Origin: Quercus robur
Lineage: Eukaryota > Streptophyta > Magnoliopsida > Fagales > Fagaceae
DNA length: 64,000 nucleotides
Direction of reading: 5' to 3'
Assembly (NCBI RefSeq): GCF_932294415.1
Contig: NC_065545.1
Location: forward strand, 39,966,327 to 40,030,326
Shown here: positions 20,415-34,022 of the stretch, piece after piece
Layout: each line of letters starts with the position of its first letter
Numbering within the stretch: position 1 is the stretch's first letter
Made by a program: the position numbers and the translations under genes
The notes under the pieces: generated by a model
Told to the model about the DNA's origin: nothing
What the model saw: only the letters and a program-made list of their open reading frames with translations
Databases searched by the model: none

Positions 20415-23400
20415 TTATAGGGCCTCGTATAGAACTCGGTGCTCCAAAAGTTCTGATAAAATGCTCCTCATTTTATCAACTGAAATGGGTTTCTGTATTA
20501 CTCCATTTATACCAACCCTCATACAGTTCTCCTTGGTAACCTTGTCTGTGTTTCCAGTAAGTGCTACTATAAGTGGCTTTTCATGACGTCTTGCGAATTT
20601 TTCACGTATAGTGACAGCAAGCTCAAAACCATCTATACCAGGCATGCACACATCCAAGAACACCACCTGGTGTTCATGAGAAACAACATGCAAGCACTCC
20701 TCGCTTGAGCTTACAGTTGACACATCACATCCCAAGTGCTCAAGTAGCCCCTTTGTCACCATCCTGCTAACCCTGTATAACACAAATAAAATTCAACATT
20801 CAGTAATGTGATTGAAATTGCTAACAGTAGTTCCATTGAACTTGAAATGAAATATTGAAATGATAGTAATTATCACTAAATATAAACACATTTTAAACTA
20901 GAAGTGCCACACCATCCCATTGTTTGTAATTTCAATATACAATTTAGACTTCTTACAGTCTAAGTCCAATGTAGACAAGTTGTCTAGTTCAGACTTTGTC
21001 AAGATTACTTAAATTAAAATCCCAGTTTTCAAGAACTTCAACCAACACAACACAATAAAGCCGTAGACTAAAGCAAATTGTAGCTGTTTTTAAGCATTTC
21101 AAGTGCCAGGGCTTTAAGTCCAAATTTTTATGCACGATCAGTGGTGTAATTAAGTAAATAAAGACTTACATACACAACAAGAGAGAGAGAGAGAGAGAGA
21201 GAGCTGATATTAATGGAAATTTGGAAAGTGGTAAATGGTAACTATATTTTCCTTAACCTAATTAGCAAGCCTTGCCCTAAAAAGAATGCCATCCTTATTA
21301 AAGCCTTCTCCCTTGTCAATGTTTGAGATGCCAGGTTTTGCCAATTGTTGTTGTTTATATTATGACTTCTATCAGTTTGCCTGGTGGCAACTTGGAATTT
21401 ATGTTCTTTAGATGACCTGCCTTACCTGCCAGATGTCCAGCTGCAAAAGGAAGAGGTTAGGCTAACTTCATTGGAGACATTTTGTTAACTCAAAGTCTGA
21501 GCTAACTTGGATTTCATGTTCTTTAGATGCCCGCCTTGCCTTGGTTGGAGACATTTTGCAAGCTCAAGGCCTGAGCTAGAGGTCAAATATGACACATCCC
21601 AAGTGATTCAGGATTAGTTAGAGCCCAGTTACCAGAACATCTGATCTCAAGTGTGATTCTGTTTATAGTGTGTTCAAAGTCAAACAGAAACATAGATGAA
21701 CTAACAGAAATGCCATGGGAAATGTTTTGGAGACAAAAAGACATCATTTCAGTATCTCCAAGAAATTTCACAAATTTTGGCAAATATTAAACCAATGCAT
21801 TTTGCTTAATTCTCAAAATCAGATTAAATCCCAGCCTCTCATTTCCCAAGCTGTTTCTACTCATCAAAAAAAAAAAAAAGAGCCATTTTTATTAACTGTT
21901 TCAAGGATTGTAACCATAGATTAAACGTTGTTGTATTCCAGCCTGTCTATACCTCACTAAGTGAGTAAATAATTTATAAACCCCTAATAAGATAGTGGTA
22001 CATGTTAGAAATTTTTTTTTTTTAAAAATTTCGTATAAGACTCCTATACCTTCAATATAAGAACTATGGTTAAATGATTAAATTCACCATTTTCTAATAG
22101 CTTAAGTTTTGGGGAGAACTGGCAATTTAACATGGTATCATGGCAGGAGATTCTGATTCTACCTTCTATTTAAAATGTTAAAAATCCCACTTGTTGGGCC
22201 CCATTTATTAAGGGGGAGTTTAGACTCATACGAGAGAAGGGGGAGGGGGGGGGGGGGGTTAAAACTATTGTTAAATGATTAAATTTACCATTTTCTAATA
22301 ACTTGAAGCTTTTGGGAGAAATGGTAATTGAACACTCAACAACCAAGTATAAGAATTTATTATTTAATAATAAACGTCATATTCGCATGCATGATTATTA
22401 TGGGTATAATTATTGATAAAGTGAGATATATGATGTTGACATAGATTTTGTGAGGGCATCAATTTAGAAAAATCATACCGGTGGTTAATGAACCAAAGGC
22501 AAGGAACCCAATAGTCTCTAAAAGGAGATAGTATATAGCAAAAATTTCTATGGGGGTTGGACTTAAATGAAACTTGGCTGGTGACATTTTTCAAACTACA
22601 TATATACACATGTATTAAGAGTTTTTAGAAATTGTTTTGAAGTAGAGGCTCATGTGGAATATTGAATGGTGGAAGGAAAAATATGAGAAATTGTAGGTGC
22701 AGGCCTCACTTGTAATTTTCAAATCTTCAAGGGTCAATTGAATGATTTGATTACGGAAAAGAGTTTACAAGTTTATGTCAATAGCCTTTTAAAGGAAATG
22801 ATTAATTTTTATAGCTAAAGATTAATATCACTAAGGATCCCACATTCAATCTCTCTATAAGGTTTTTACCTAAAGTCTTATAAATAAGACAAACCACAAC
22901 CTAGTTGGCCACCAAAACTATTTTGGGGAACTGCACCTATCCACAAAACACTAAAGAAAAAGAGAAAGAGTAACATAAATACATTGGGAGACAACGCACT
23001 TCGATTGCTAAGAGAGGTATGCATTATGTCCTTATCAAAATCCAGGATTACGTGGTCTAATGATCTTAGAACCAATTAAATGACATTTTGTTTGGTATTA
23101 TTTCGCAACCATAGATACAATTCCAGGACTAAGTACAAAAGATGGCAAAGTTACTGACCCGTTATCATCCATGACAAGAACTTTCAGCCCTGAAAAATTT
23201 GTCTGACCATGATTTGCTGGTACTTTAGGTGTGAAGGGAAGCTTAGATTCATTTGATCGCTCTGGAATTCCAAGTTTTACAATGAAAGTGGCAGTACATC
23301 CCTTGGCAAGGCCGTCACTTTCAAGCCAGATATGTCCCTCCATAAGATTTACAAACCTGATCACATCATAGGAAAGGAAAAAGAATTACAGCTGCATCTT

Positions 23401-26400
23401 TATATGAAAATAGTCTTTTCAAATCTAGTCCACAAAAACTGCAATACAAAAAAAACAGGCAGAGACACCTGCATATACTGAATGTATAGCCTAACAAAAC
23501 CAAACCAAAGCTAAACATCTAACAACAAAAGATTTAAGTACCTCTTACAAATTGCAAGGCCAAGTCCGCTGCCACCAGAATTTCTAGTTGCTGATGATTG
23601 ACTTTGAGAGAACTTCGTAAACAGCTTAGGAATCTCCTGGGGATTGATTCCTGATCCTGAATCTTTCACCTACAATAGAAGAGAAAAGGTAAATCTACAA
23701 AGCTAACTTTTAAAAAGCATCCTGAGATTGAAGGATTTCGATTGCATATTGACAAACCTGTACGCGCAAATAAAAGTGGTTATCACTTGGCATAGGAAAA
23801 AAGTCAGGTGCTCGAGAATCTCTTAAAGATTCTGATTTTGCAACAAAAGCAATGATTGAGATGCTGCCCTCTTTAGAGAACTTCACAGCATTACCAACAA
23901 CATTTAGCATAGTTTGCATTAGGCGCTTTTCATCACCTACAGCATACACTGGCAAATCTTGTGCTAAATTTAACGTGACGGACAACTTCTTGACAGATGC
24001 TACAGGCTTGATCAGGTTAAGGACCTAAGAAGAGGAAAATTAATGTTACTACAACAAGCATCTAAAGAAATCCATGTACATCCTAATGCTACAAAGCAAT
24101 CTAAAAGAGCTAATATTCGGCAGGAAGGGATAGCCCTACCTCTTTGAATACAAAATGAAGATTAAAAGTTCCAATGTCCAGTTGAAGACTGCCATCTTCA
24201 AGCCTTGAAAGATCTAATACATCATTAATGAGAGTAGCCAAAAGATTACTACTCTTTAATATTGTTTCAACCATCAGGCGTTGCTCAGGTGTCAGCTCAG
24301 TTTCCTGCAATAAGGAAGAAAGTGCAATAATTGCATGCATGGGAGTTCTCATCTCGTGGTTCATAACTGCCAAGAAATCATTGCGAGCTCGAATTGCAGT
24401 TTCAGCTTCTCTCCTGGCCAGATCTAGAGCAACATTCTGCTCCATAAGAAGATCCCTTGCCCTCATTGACTCTTCTAAGATTGCCGCATGAGAGAGAGCA
24501 ACTGCCACCTGGACCAACAGAAAGTTTCTATAAATTAACACTTTCTAACAGTATTATATTATATAAAAGTAAAAAATCATTCTGTGAGCCACCCGTATTA
24601 CAGATATGAACATGAATTAGTAGCAAGCCAACACATGGCTAAAGGACACCTTATTCATCAAGTAAGATTTTTTTATATTTATTTCCCACCCCCCCTCTAC
24701 TTTACTGCCTTTTTTTTTCTTATGCAAGCATCCTACGATGATTTGCTAATCCCCATACTACTTTAGCAAACAGTAAAGCACTGACAAGTACACACACACA
24801 CACATACACATTTGGGTCAATTGTAGGTATAAAAATCCAAAACAAACACAACCTCCTGGATTTGATAGTTGAACTTATGTGGAGTATTTTAAGATTCTTA
24901 CCATAAAACAATTTGCATGTGTTTCTCCCCATAGGATACGCAAGCCTTCTTTTAGTTGCAAATAATTATCCAATATCTATAGAATATCTCTTTCTTAATA
25001 TATTTTCTAACTATATTATTGGTATCTTAGAAATGCATAGTATTCAAGAATCAGGATTCATGTTCATAACTACCATACCACAAGTCATGTAGGAGTTGCT
25101 TGATAGTTAATATAATTTCAATGTGTGCCAGATCCCATTATAACCTAGGAAGCACGGACACTTCATTTGGGGTGCTGTACCCGTGTTGGACACTTGACAT
25201 GCTTGGGAAACTTCTGCATGCATGTCCCAGTCATGTCCTTAAATAAAAAAATGTCCTTTTTAAAAATAAAAATAAAAATGTAGGACATGGTCGGGACATG
25301 AGAACAAGAGGAATTGAATACCCTTTCACATGAGAGCATTCATGCTTTGAATAGTAATAGTGCATTTGAAAATTAATAAATATACTTATAAAAAAAAAAT
25401 GAAAAAATATATTTATTCTTGGTTTGTATTCTAATTTCTAAACACCCTTTAGTAGTCATGGATTTGCTTTATTATCCATTATTACTCTTAATTTGATATA
25501 CATTTAACATTATATGATAAATAAATGCTTAATAATATATAGAAAATATAAGTGAAAATATAATTAATTTAAGAGACGTGTCCTGCCGTACCTTTGTCCC
25601 ATTTTTTCAAAATTTGATGTGTCGCTGTGTCGTACCCGTGCTGTGTCGTACCCGTGTTCATGCTTCTTAGATTATAACTCATAAATATACAGTTTAGTGG
25701 ATTTACAGAATTTAGAACAATTACGCTACAATTTGTAGGAACAGGAACTTGAGGAAATCAGCTTCTCTAAGATAATAGTCAGTTATGTGTACAACTATAT
25801 GCAATCATCTACTATTGTGTTTTCTCTTATACACATTCTCTGTACTAGGGCACGGGCTTTTGGTGTTTAATACAATATATATATGTGTGTGTGTGGGGGG
25901 GTTCTAGTTGCACCTATTGTAATTCTAAGCCATGTTACAATGCTAAGTAACTTTTTATTGGGTTTATATTTTGAAAATACCAAGTTTCATGCCAATTGGA
26001 TGCCAATTACTTTTCGATCTAGAAACCCATATTTTATACACAATTTTAAATGCAAAAAGTTGAAATTTAAACATTTGATCAATGATATAGTTATAGATCT
26101 CAGATCATCTTGAAGTTTTGCAAGCATGTAAAGTAGAAGAAAATCTAATCCAAGAGTGGATTCATCAAAATTCTCATCCAATAAAAAGATATTGAGTGGT
26201 GTAACATAGTTTAGAGTTACACCAGGTGTAATTTGAACTCAACCCTATGTGTGTGTATATAAAATCTATAATCTATAATCTATATATATATATATATATA
26301 TATAGGTTATTTTACTGAGCATGTGTTATAGAAGGGCAGGGGTTTGGTTATCAAAGTTAGATAATCTTAAGTGCGCATGATGGTTTTGAAACTCATTGTA

Positions 26401-28189
26401 GGGTCATTATGAATATTACAAAGAGCAACATAAAAAACACTTTGCAACCTAATCAAGCCTCCTTCTGCAAGTCTCATTCATTAAACTTCACACATGCCCT
26501 ATATGACATTGAGCAACTATAGATTGTAGCTATTTGCTACAAATATATATCTGCTTCCACCCTTTCAAAAGCAATTCTTAGTTCCATTCACACATCTAGC
26601 ATCAAGGGTCATTCAGGATGTCTAGGACTCAGCTTCTTTACCATTATATGAAAACATCACATAAGACATTTATAGCTGATATGTTTTCCTATCTGAAAAT
26701 GTATAGCGCATGCATACATCAGACAACAATCATTGTATAAGATCTCAAATATGGAGTATGTCAAAATAACCAGGGTAATCAATGAGTAGAGGATTCAGGC
26801 TTTGGACGTCAATTAGTAAGTATAGGGGCTTGATAGTTTGAGAAATGTATGCTATCTAAATTAAAGTTATGCTTGGCATAGATAAACCACTAGACTGCTA
26901 GACAGTATCTAGTTAGCATCAAATCATTCAAATTTTTCTACAAGTTTGAAGATGAATAGGCCAGGTGTTAAAATTTTCCGAATTCTGTGATGGAAAGAGA
27001 TGGCAAGAGATAAGGGGGAATTGTTGATGGTTTATGCCTAGAAGAGAAAAATTCAATGTAACAACAATGTCTTTCACATACCTATCCAAAAAAAAAAAAA
27101 TCAATGTCTTTCACACATCTTATGATTTTTCTAATCAAATGTGGTTCTTAGAAAATACCCTAGTGGAAAAATAAATATAAATGAAAACGGAAAAGGAAGG
27201 AAATGTAGTTTAGCATTTTTACTTTATTCAATAAAAAGAAGTAAAGTGCAATGTCAGAAAAATAAGCAAGTATAAATTCAGACCTGATCCGCAACTACTT
27301 CAACCAACTCTAACTCATGGACATGCCATTGCCTTGCACTATCTGAGGGCAACATCAAGACCATCAGAGCATAACGTTTTGCTGGGAGCTCAGGCCAGTC
27401 ATTGATTTGGAAGTTAGAGAGATGTAGCAGAGGGACACGAACAGCAACAACCTCCCCAGGCATGTATTTTCCTGCAAGAGGTCTTATTCTTGCCACTGGA
27501 CAATTTGGGGATATTTTTACTGCACGGTTACTACTGAAAACTTGATTGATCACAGGAAGATGACTGGGCACTGTATATCCAACTGGATTCTGCTGACGGA
27601 GAGTGTAAGAGAGTTGAAGCTCCAATCCAGTACGTGTTGGCATCCACAGGGCACACTCTTCCAATGCCAAAGTTCTACCCAGTTCAACAAGAGTGGTTTT
27701 CAGTATAGTATGCCTATCCAGGGTGCTTCTGATCTCATGGGTCAACATCCTCACATGACGACCTGTTTCTTCTTGTGTACGAATCAAGCCCATTTCTCTA
27801 TCAAGCTCTGCAGCCTTGTTTTTCAAGAACAGTTCTCTGGTTTTAACACTCAATAAATCAGGAATAATATGCACAAGCATGAGGGCAGTTGCACATGAAA
27901 CCACAGCAGTCAAAACTTTTGCAGTGGTCATTACTATCGCCACAGTTCTCGAATGCATGGTAAAAGTCCATAAATTAATGAGGTGTGTTGCCCCACACAA
28001 CACTATGAAAGCACCAAACTGAACAAGGACCCATCTATATGGAAACACTGCCGATTTCTTGACAAAGTAGATCAGTTCTAGAGGGATAGAGAAATAAGCA
28101 ATTGCAATGAAGAAATCTGAAATATATTGGTACTTCATCAACAATTCATCAGCCGGCCATTGCGGCTCAATGCAATTACATGACTCCAT
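20415..28189 (-). CDS. ETR1: Ethylene receptor, ETR1 class (hybrid histidine kinase with receiver), 741 aa
   Basis: There are six coding exons: 27284-28189, 24140-24508, 23758-24024, 23542-23669, 23159-23356 and 20415-20772. All have GT-AG borders and together give 742 codons including the stop. Residues 1-120 hold three membrane spans with Cys4/Cys6 (disulfide dimer) and Cys65/His69 (copper and ethylene binding). A GAF domain follows (about 150-300). The kinase has the H box NHEMRTP with His353, N box ([10 protein letters not shown]), G1 DSGSG, F box and G2 GGSGLGLAI. The receiver is in the last exon with Asp663 (FLDVCMPG) and Lys717. Family knowledge: these receptors sit in the ER membrane, work with CTR1, and repress ethylene responses until ethylene binds. 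All key residues are present, so the gene looks functional. Introns hold repeats, including the hAT element at 25145. Confidence 0.96.
20773..23158 (-). other. ETR1 last intron (2.4 kb) between kinase and receiver exons
   Basis: Contains a (GA)n run at 21181-21204, short repeats of GTTCTTTAGATG (about 21400 and 21520), and retroelement-like pieces with AATTTAACATGGTATCATGG near 22130, a poly-G run near 22240, and repeated AAATGATTAAATT(C/T)ACCATTTTCTAAT at about 22072 and 22273. No gene is recognised in it. Confidence 0.5.
21181..21204. repeat. (GA)n microsatellite
   Basis: About twelve GA units inside the last ETR1 intron. Confidence 0.9.
25145..25670. mobile_element. hAT-type non-autonomous element with perfect 8-bp TSD, in an ETR1 intron
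   Basis: The direct repeat ATTATAAC flanks both sides (25137-25144, 25671-25678). Ends CTAGGAAGCACGGACAC and GTGTTCATGCTTCTTAG are inverted repeats. Subterminal CCCGTGTTGGACAC / CGTACCCGTG repeats follow. It lies in the 2.6 kb intron between the GAF exon and the H-box exon and just outside the segment shared with the ETR1 pseudogene. Confidence 0.85.
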
Positions 28190-28231
28190 AGTGATTGAAC
28201 CACCTCAGCAGATACTTCCTCTTTCACGTGC
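28190..28231 (-). other. ETR1 5' leader, part adjacent to the ATG
   Basis: A minus-strand acceptor CTGTTGTAG ends at 28232. The 42-nt leader to the ATG contains GCACGTGAAAG. A leader intron of about 2.4 kb separates it from the next leader exon. Confidence 0.65.
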
Positions 28232-30605
28232 CTACAACAGATAGTAAAGAAACTTATAATACAAAGCAGAAGACACAGTACAAATATATTCGTAAAAAAA
28301 TGTTTTCCCAAAAAACTTATACAAGGAAAATTGTTTTCGAGATTCTTTTAGGGGTGGGAGGGGGAGGGGGGACTTTCTGGTATAAGAAGGTACTTGAGCA
28401 TTGAAACTTTAGATAGAATTGCAAGGAATTTGTATTGTTTTGTCTGCCTTATGACAATGAAGAGTTTCCAGAGAGTTGATGTAAATCCTTAACCGTCTAT
28501 TTACAGTGTAAAAGGGTATACATTTTGCACCCAAATCAAATACAAAGCAAAGGGAGGGAAAAGAGAGAGAAGCAATGGACCACCCAACGTCATTATGCTG
28601 AATATATGTCATTTTTTTCAGCAAACAGAATTTAAGGGAAAAACTTATCCAAGAAAAAGAGGAAAATAATTTTTGGAATAAGAAGCTGAAAACATAGGTG
28701 ATAGGATATGATCAAGATGCAGGAACGATCTGAACAGATTTGAGATGTGCCACAAGGGAGAAGGTCTTCAGATAATTAACGCCATAACTACAACCGCACA
28801 GAACTATCAGGAAGGTACTTAACAGTGTAAACCTAACGACAACCAACTGTTTTTTTCCTAGGGGAAGATATATTGGCGGGACTTTATGAAACAATGTGCC
28901 TATGTTCAACTTGCCTCTACAACCTACAAAGGAGGATTAGGTTGGGAGCCCAAGTTACCAAAGGAGAAGGTGGAGAAAGTAAAGATATTGGAAGAGTAAG
29001 AGAAGGGAAGGGAGACTCCCCCTTATGATTGGAGAAGACATCAAGAGGCAAACTCTGATCTGGTGAAGAAAAGAATGGGGTTGACTCAAAAAGTTAACAT
29101 CAACATTTACGAAGTATCTATGAGACTCACAACTATAACAATGATAACAATTCTGAGTACTAAGTACCAAAGGAAAACACACGAGCCTAAGGAGATAATT
29201 TATCTTGATCAAAATCAAAGACATAAACAAAGGCAACAGAAGCAAACACATGAGGAGTAAGCAGGGTAAAAAATAGGACCATTAGGATACGACAACCACA
29301 CGTAGTAGTCCCAAAATTTTGAGGTTGACCATGAATCCTTAACAAACTAGTTAGTGTCAGCCACATGTATACTTTTTTGCTATGCTATTCTATCTGAAAT
29401 CATACTCTATATTATTTCCTCAATTAACAATTAGGATATAAAAGAAAAAATTGAGACTTATGATTCCAGAAGGCATATGATTAATTAGATGGTACTGTAT
29501 ATTGAATAACAAGGTGCGAGCAACATCCAACAAATGAGTGACGATGCTTGCGCTCAGAAACACTATTTTGTTGAGAGGTGTGAGCACAATTACTTTGATG
29601 AATAATACGATGATCAGTACAAAAGGAATTCATAATAGACTTTGTTTATTCTAATGCTTTATTAGAGCAAAGAATCTTAAGGGCCCATGAGTCTTCCTTT
29701 ATGTTTTGGAGTCCTTTCAATTTTGTTTAATTTCCTACTTGTTGTAAAAGTCTTTTAAATACTTTTCCTTTGTTATTTTTTAGTCTAGTCTTTCTAGGAG
29801 TAGGATTAGCGATAGCCTATATAAGATTCTTTATGTTATCAATAAAAATATATAGAGAGATTGAATTTAATAAAATTGGAGCAGTTTATTTTAAACTTTG
29901 AGGGTGTGATTGCCTTCTCATTCCTGATTGTGATTTCTTAGGAAACCTAGGGTTTATTCTTCTTTGTTTCTCTGTTCAACTCTTCCGTAAACAACCATCA
30001 AATTCCCTCCATGTCCATTCAAAATCTAATATTTTATTTACTTAAGCCCTTAAACATCAAATCCTATACATAAACCCTTCAAGATCTTACCAAGAATACT
30101 AATTTAGAGTTGAATTTCTAAAAAACCTACATCAAATCAACTTTCTCCAAGATTCAACAAAAAAAATTATTGGACCATCCAGACCTCGCTACTAAATTAA
30201 GCCAAATCTTCATAACTATTTCCCCAATCATCTACTCCGCCTACACAAAACTCTAGAAACATAAAAATTCATAAAACCATGTATGATATATTATCAGTAA
30301 TTACACCCGAAACTAATAGGTCGTGAACTCACAACCTCACCCTCTACCTTACTTCTAAAGGGAAGATGTGCCATTTAACTAGAGCTATTAGCACATAAAC
30401 AGATATATAGGGAAAAAAAAGGCAAAATGCAAAAGGCAATCAGTGTAGATCATTCATATATCTTTGCCTAACAAAAAATTTTGAAAAGCCAAGAAATAGA
30501 GTACATCCTAACAGTCAAATTACGGAAATAGGAAATGGGAATTGAAGAATCTGATTTTTGGTTGCTGGGATTTTCATAAGATAAGTAAAAGAAAAGGAAA
30601 AGCAC
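28232..30605 (-). other. ETR1 leader intron
   Basis: The donor is at 30605-30604 (GTGCTT) and the acceptor at 28233-28232. It contains a short relic of an RTE-type LINE 3' end at about 29305-29445 (AAAATTTTGAGGTTGACCATG onward) and a tRNA-SINE-like piece at 30315-30390. The segment is also present, with changes, in the pseudogene copy (50385-52661). Confidence 0.5.
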
Positions 30606-30684
30606 CTGATTTTTGTGGTTGTTGTTGTTGTTGGAAGCAGCTTTGGGTTTCTTTTCAGTACAATCAGTTTTCACTAGAGCTAGC
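30606..30684 (-). other. ETR1 5' leader, middle exon (79 nt)
   Basis: Minus-strand acceptor TTTGTAG and donor CAG/GTGCTTTTCC bracket 79 nt rich in AACAACAACAAC. Both splice sites are preserved in the duplicate (about 52660-52729). Inferred from signals and conservation. Confidence 0.5.
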
Positions 30685-30984
30685 CTACAAATGAAAATAA
30701 AATAAAAAACTAGAATAGCTAATATCATCAACTAAACTACTCTTCTTTTATAACTAATCAAACAAATCACCATATCCATTTTGTGACAGTGAAAATCACC
30801 CAAAAAAACAAACGAACATAACAACACCAATTATTAATTTAACCCCATAAGGAAAAAAAAAAATCTGACCCAGTTAAAGTTATAAACTGAATTCCATATT
30901 TGAACCATCAATTTAAGGAAACAACAACAACTGGGTCACAATCTGATAAAGTAATTAAATAAGAAAAAAAGAAAAAATTCTTAC

Positions 30985-31150
30985 CAAGAGTGTGGGTGAC
31001 GTGGCACGTGTAGTTGTGAAGAAGCTACTATGTGAGGGTGGAGTTGTTTTTGGCCATGAAAAACTCATCAGATCTAAAGAAAGGGTGGTCTCATGATGGC
31101 ATTGCATTGGTGGTGGTTCAGCTTAGCTTATCTCCTGCTACTGCTGCTGA
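30985..31150 (-). other. ETR1 5' leader, first exon (5' limit unknown)
   Basis: Donor CTCTTG/GTAAGAA at 30985/30984. The exon contains CACGTGCCACGTCACC and several upstream ATGs: one opens a frame to the donor, another is a 3-codon frame ending in TGA. If transcription starts above 31110 these would be upstream ORFs. The transcription start cannot be fixed from sequence. Confidence 0.45.
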
Positions 31151-31159
31151 AGCCAGAAG

Positions 31160-31710
31160 AAGAAAAAACATGATCATGATCATGATCAAAGCCAAAGGAG
31201 AGGAAAAAGTGAAAAGTGCAATTACAAAACTACCCATATCCTTTACCATTTTCTATATCAGTATGAGTGACAGCTTAGCTTGCACGCTCAGTGGTCATTT
31301 CACTTTCCCTTCTTACATACAGCTAGATTCGTGGGTTTCTAACTCAAAAAAAAAAAAGATTCGTGGGTTTCAATTTCATCCCTAATATAAATATACGGAA
31401 GGGAATTTACAACTAGATTCGTGGGTTAAAACTAAAACTAAAAATATGGTTTAAAAAAAAAAAAAATCGAAATAAAGCCCAAGATCCTCTTCAGCCTCTT
31501 TAAACTAACTTTTCAATAAAATTATAGCTTGAGTGACTTATGTGAATGCTTTTTTCTGGGTCCGGCCCACATTCCAATTTTTTGGGTCTTTCTTTCTTTC
31601 TATCTTTCTTTCCGATCTGCCTCTTTTTAGCCATCTCTCGAACGAGTAATAATTATATGAAACCGTCTCATGATGCTTAGGTCATAATGATATGTGGGTC
31701 TAACATGGAT
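31160..31710. other. ETR1 upstream region
   Basis: Holds a (ATGATC)n run near 31170-31190 and two copies of AGATTCGTGGGTTTC. It is conserved in the duplicate at 60445-60725, which suggests it belonged to the original ETR1 promoter region. No clear TATA box was chosen. Confidence 0.45.
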
Positions 31711-31715
31711 TCACA

Positions 31716-33365
31716 TGTTAGGAATGGCAATTTTGCCCCGTCCCGCTTGACTCGTCTCTCATCGCTTCATCCCATGTGGGTTTTTTCCCACCCAGTAAAG
31801 GTGGTGGGACAGGGATAAGACGAGATTTTAAACCTGCACCATGGGGCGAGATGAGGATGAGTTTACACTTTTTATACCTACCCTACCCCATCCCTGCCCT
31901 CCCTGCAATAAGAGTTAAATTGTAAATTTTTCATATCCTAAAATCTTACTATTTAAACAAATATATAATCGGCTTATTTTATTTTACCCAACGTGACTCT
32001 CTATCTCTTTTTTCTTTCTAGCAAAGTTGGAGATAGGGAACAATTTTAATATTTTCTTTTGTCTTTATTAGAAACAAATTTATATACTATTGAATCATTG
32101 TTTCCATTCAACGTCTTTCTCAACATAGTTATCATCATGAACATAATAGAATGTTTTCTGCTTCTATGAATTACAGGTCTGAAACTCTGAATGTTTGTGG
32201 AGTTATTTTTATCCTGAATATTGGAACAACATAATAGCTTATCCTGTGAGGTACGGATCTATACATATACACACATATATATATATATATATAAATGTTA
32301 GAAAAAATAAAGAAAAAAGATGTTATAAAAAAATTAAAGACAAAAAAATGCATTACGAATTATTAAAATATAAACAAAATATTTTCTTGAAATAACTCAC
32401 TGGGCCTATCAGTGTGTTTGGTTTTGTATCTTGAAACATTTCTTTTGGGGATTTGAATACACAAGTGACAGCTTTGGATCATTGGGTGTATTTTAACGTT
32501 TTTTATTTTTATTTTTTATTATTAGAACAGCTACTTCAAATATTTGGCTTGGAAGTTTAAAACTCATTGTTTTATTTTCTTCATGTAATTTTTTTTTCTT
32601 TCCCATTATTCTATATTATCTTTGTTGGAGAAATATAATTTGTCCATTACTAAGTTGCTAAATTTAATATTCCCACCTATTTTTTTCTAACTAAGATATC
32701 TTTCAAAGTCCATATGGGAGTCATCAACTTGCGGATCCTCTCCCACACAAGGGCCACAAGTGTTTTTCCATACAGCAATTCACGAAACATCATGGCAATG
32801 GACTGTTGATCAACCACATGGAATAAATAAGAATGACTTTTCCAAACAGGATTTCTAGTAATTGGATATTTTTTGGGGTACCATATATATTGATTTCTAC
32901 ATATTATTTGATAATTAAATTAATATAATTTAATTCTATATAATCAATGAGAAAATATATTGTATATGGAAACAAATTACTGATCATCTTATTAATCTTT
33001 TTTTTTTCTTTTTGCTAAGATACAACAACAATAACAACAAGTTTTAATTCCAAATTTGTGGGGTCAACTATGAATTCTTAACAAATCAATTAACGTTGGC
33101 TATATGTACTTTTTTCATCAATTCTATTCTATGATTCTATCTAAAGTCATATTCTTAATTTGTTACTTTCTTAATTCATAATTTTTTTTTAATTTCTACT
33201 AATGTTAATTTGGATCTTTCTTTTATTTTTTTTAATTCCCTCAACTCGGATCTAACTCACTTTTTATTACCGGTGTATTAATTGATATCCTCTAAACATG
33301 ATTAAACTATATATATCTCAAGAGACTCTCTTGTCCTTTCATCAATAAGAGCTATCCCTATATTT
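31716..33365. repeat. Arm 1 of a large inverted repeat (hAT end plus LINE fragment)
   Basis: It starts with the hAT-like terminus TAGGAATGGCAATTTTGCCC and G/C-rich subterminal repeats (GTGGTGGGACAGGGAT and so on), then AT-rich DNA and a (TA)n at 32275-32292. The whole arm is repeated in reverse at 42090-40985 plus 39342-38640. The second arm contains about 1.64 kb of transposase DNA that is absent here at the junction near 32665 (GCTAAATTTAATATTCCC). Confidence 0.8.
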
Positions 33366-33960
33366 AAGTGGATTTCCTCATTTTGAATCTTATCTGAAGT
33401 TATATTTTCTATTACTTTCTTAATTCATAAGTCATTTTTTTTTTAACTAATATTAATTTGGGTCTTCCTTTACTAATATTGATATCCTTTAAAAATTTAC
33501 TCTTTTTTTTTTTTTTTAATTCCCTTAACTTGGATCTAACTCACTCTTTCTTACCTGTACATTAATTGGTATCATCTGAACATGATCAAACCATCTTAAG
33601 TGACTTTCTCGTATTTTCGTCAATAGGAGCAACCCCTATAATTAAGTGAATTTCCTTGTTTCAAATCTACATTTTCATCTATCTCCATTTATCCATGTTC
33701 ATATTCTCATTTCAATTATACTCATCTTATGAATATGCTGCTTCTTAACAACCCAACATTTGGTACAATAGAGCATAGTTGGTCATATAGTAATCCTATA
33801 AAATTTTCATTTTAACTTAATAGGTAATCTACAATCATACAATACCCTTGATACACTTCTCCACTCAGTCTGTATTCTTATTTAAACTTACATTCCATGT
33901 ACTCTGCTTTAATCATACTTAATCAAAATCTTTTAGATTCTAGAATGTCTTGCCAAAGCT
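33003..33960 (-). mobile_element. RTE-type LINE, 3' fragment
   Basis: On the minus strand the decayed frame reads like the C-terminal end of an RTE-clade LINE polyprotein, with segments resembling GKFYRTAIRPAMLYG and LRWFGH. The 3' tail ends in AACAACAACAA repeats at 33020-33045. It contains stops and frameshifts. It abuts the broken last exon of the SKIP31 relic at 33960. Shorter related pieces lie at 29305-29445, 38640-38990 and 51345-51490. Confidence 0.65.
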
Positions 33961-33993
33961 TATGCTGCCACATATACATCACAATGAGATGAT
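33961..33993 (-). pseudogene. SKIP31-like last-exon stub (relic A)
   Basis: Minus-strand acceptor TATGTGGCAG is followed by about 10 bases of the exon (first in-frame codon already TAA), then LINE DNA. The same acceptor and flank are seen at 63921 in relic C. The exon was cut by the LINE junction. Confidence 0.6.
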
Positions 33994-34022
33994 ATAGAAA
34001 GAGTTTCGGAAGGTCATAAACA

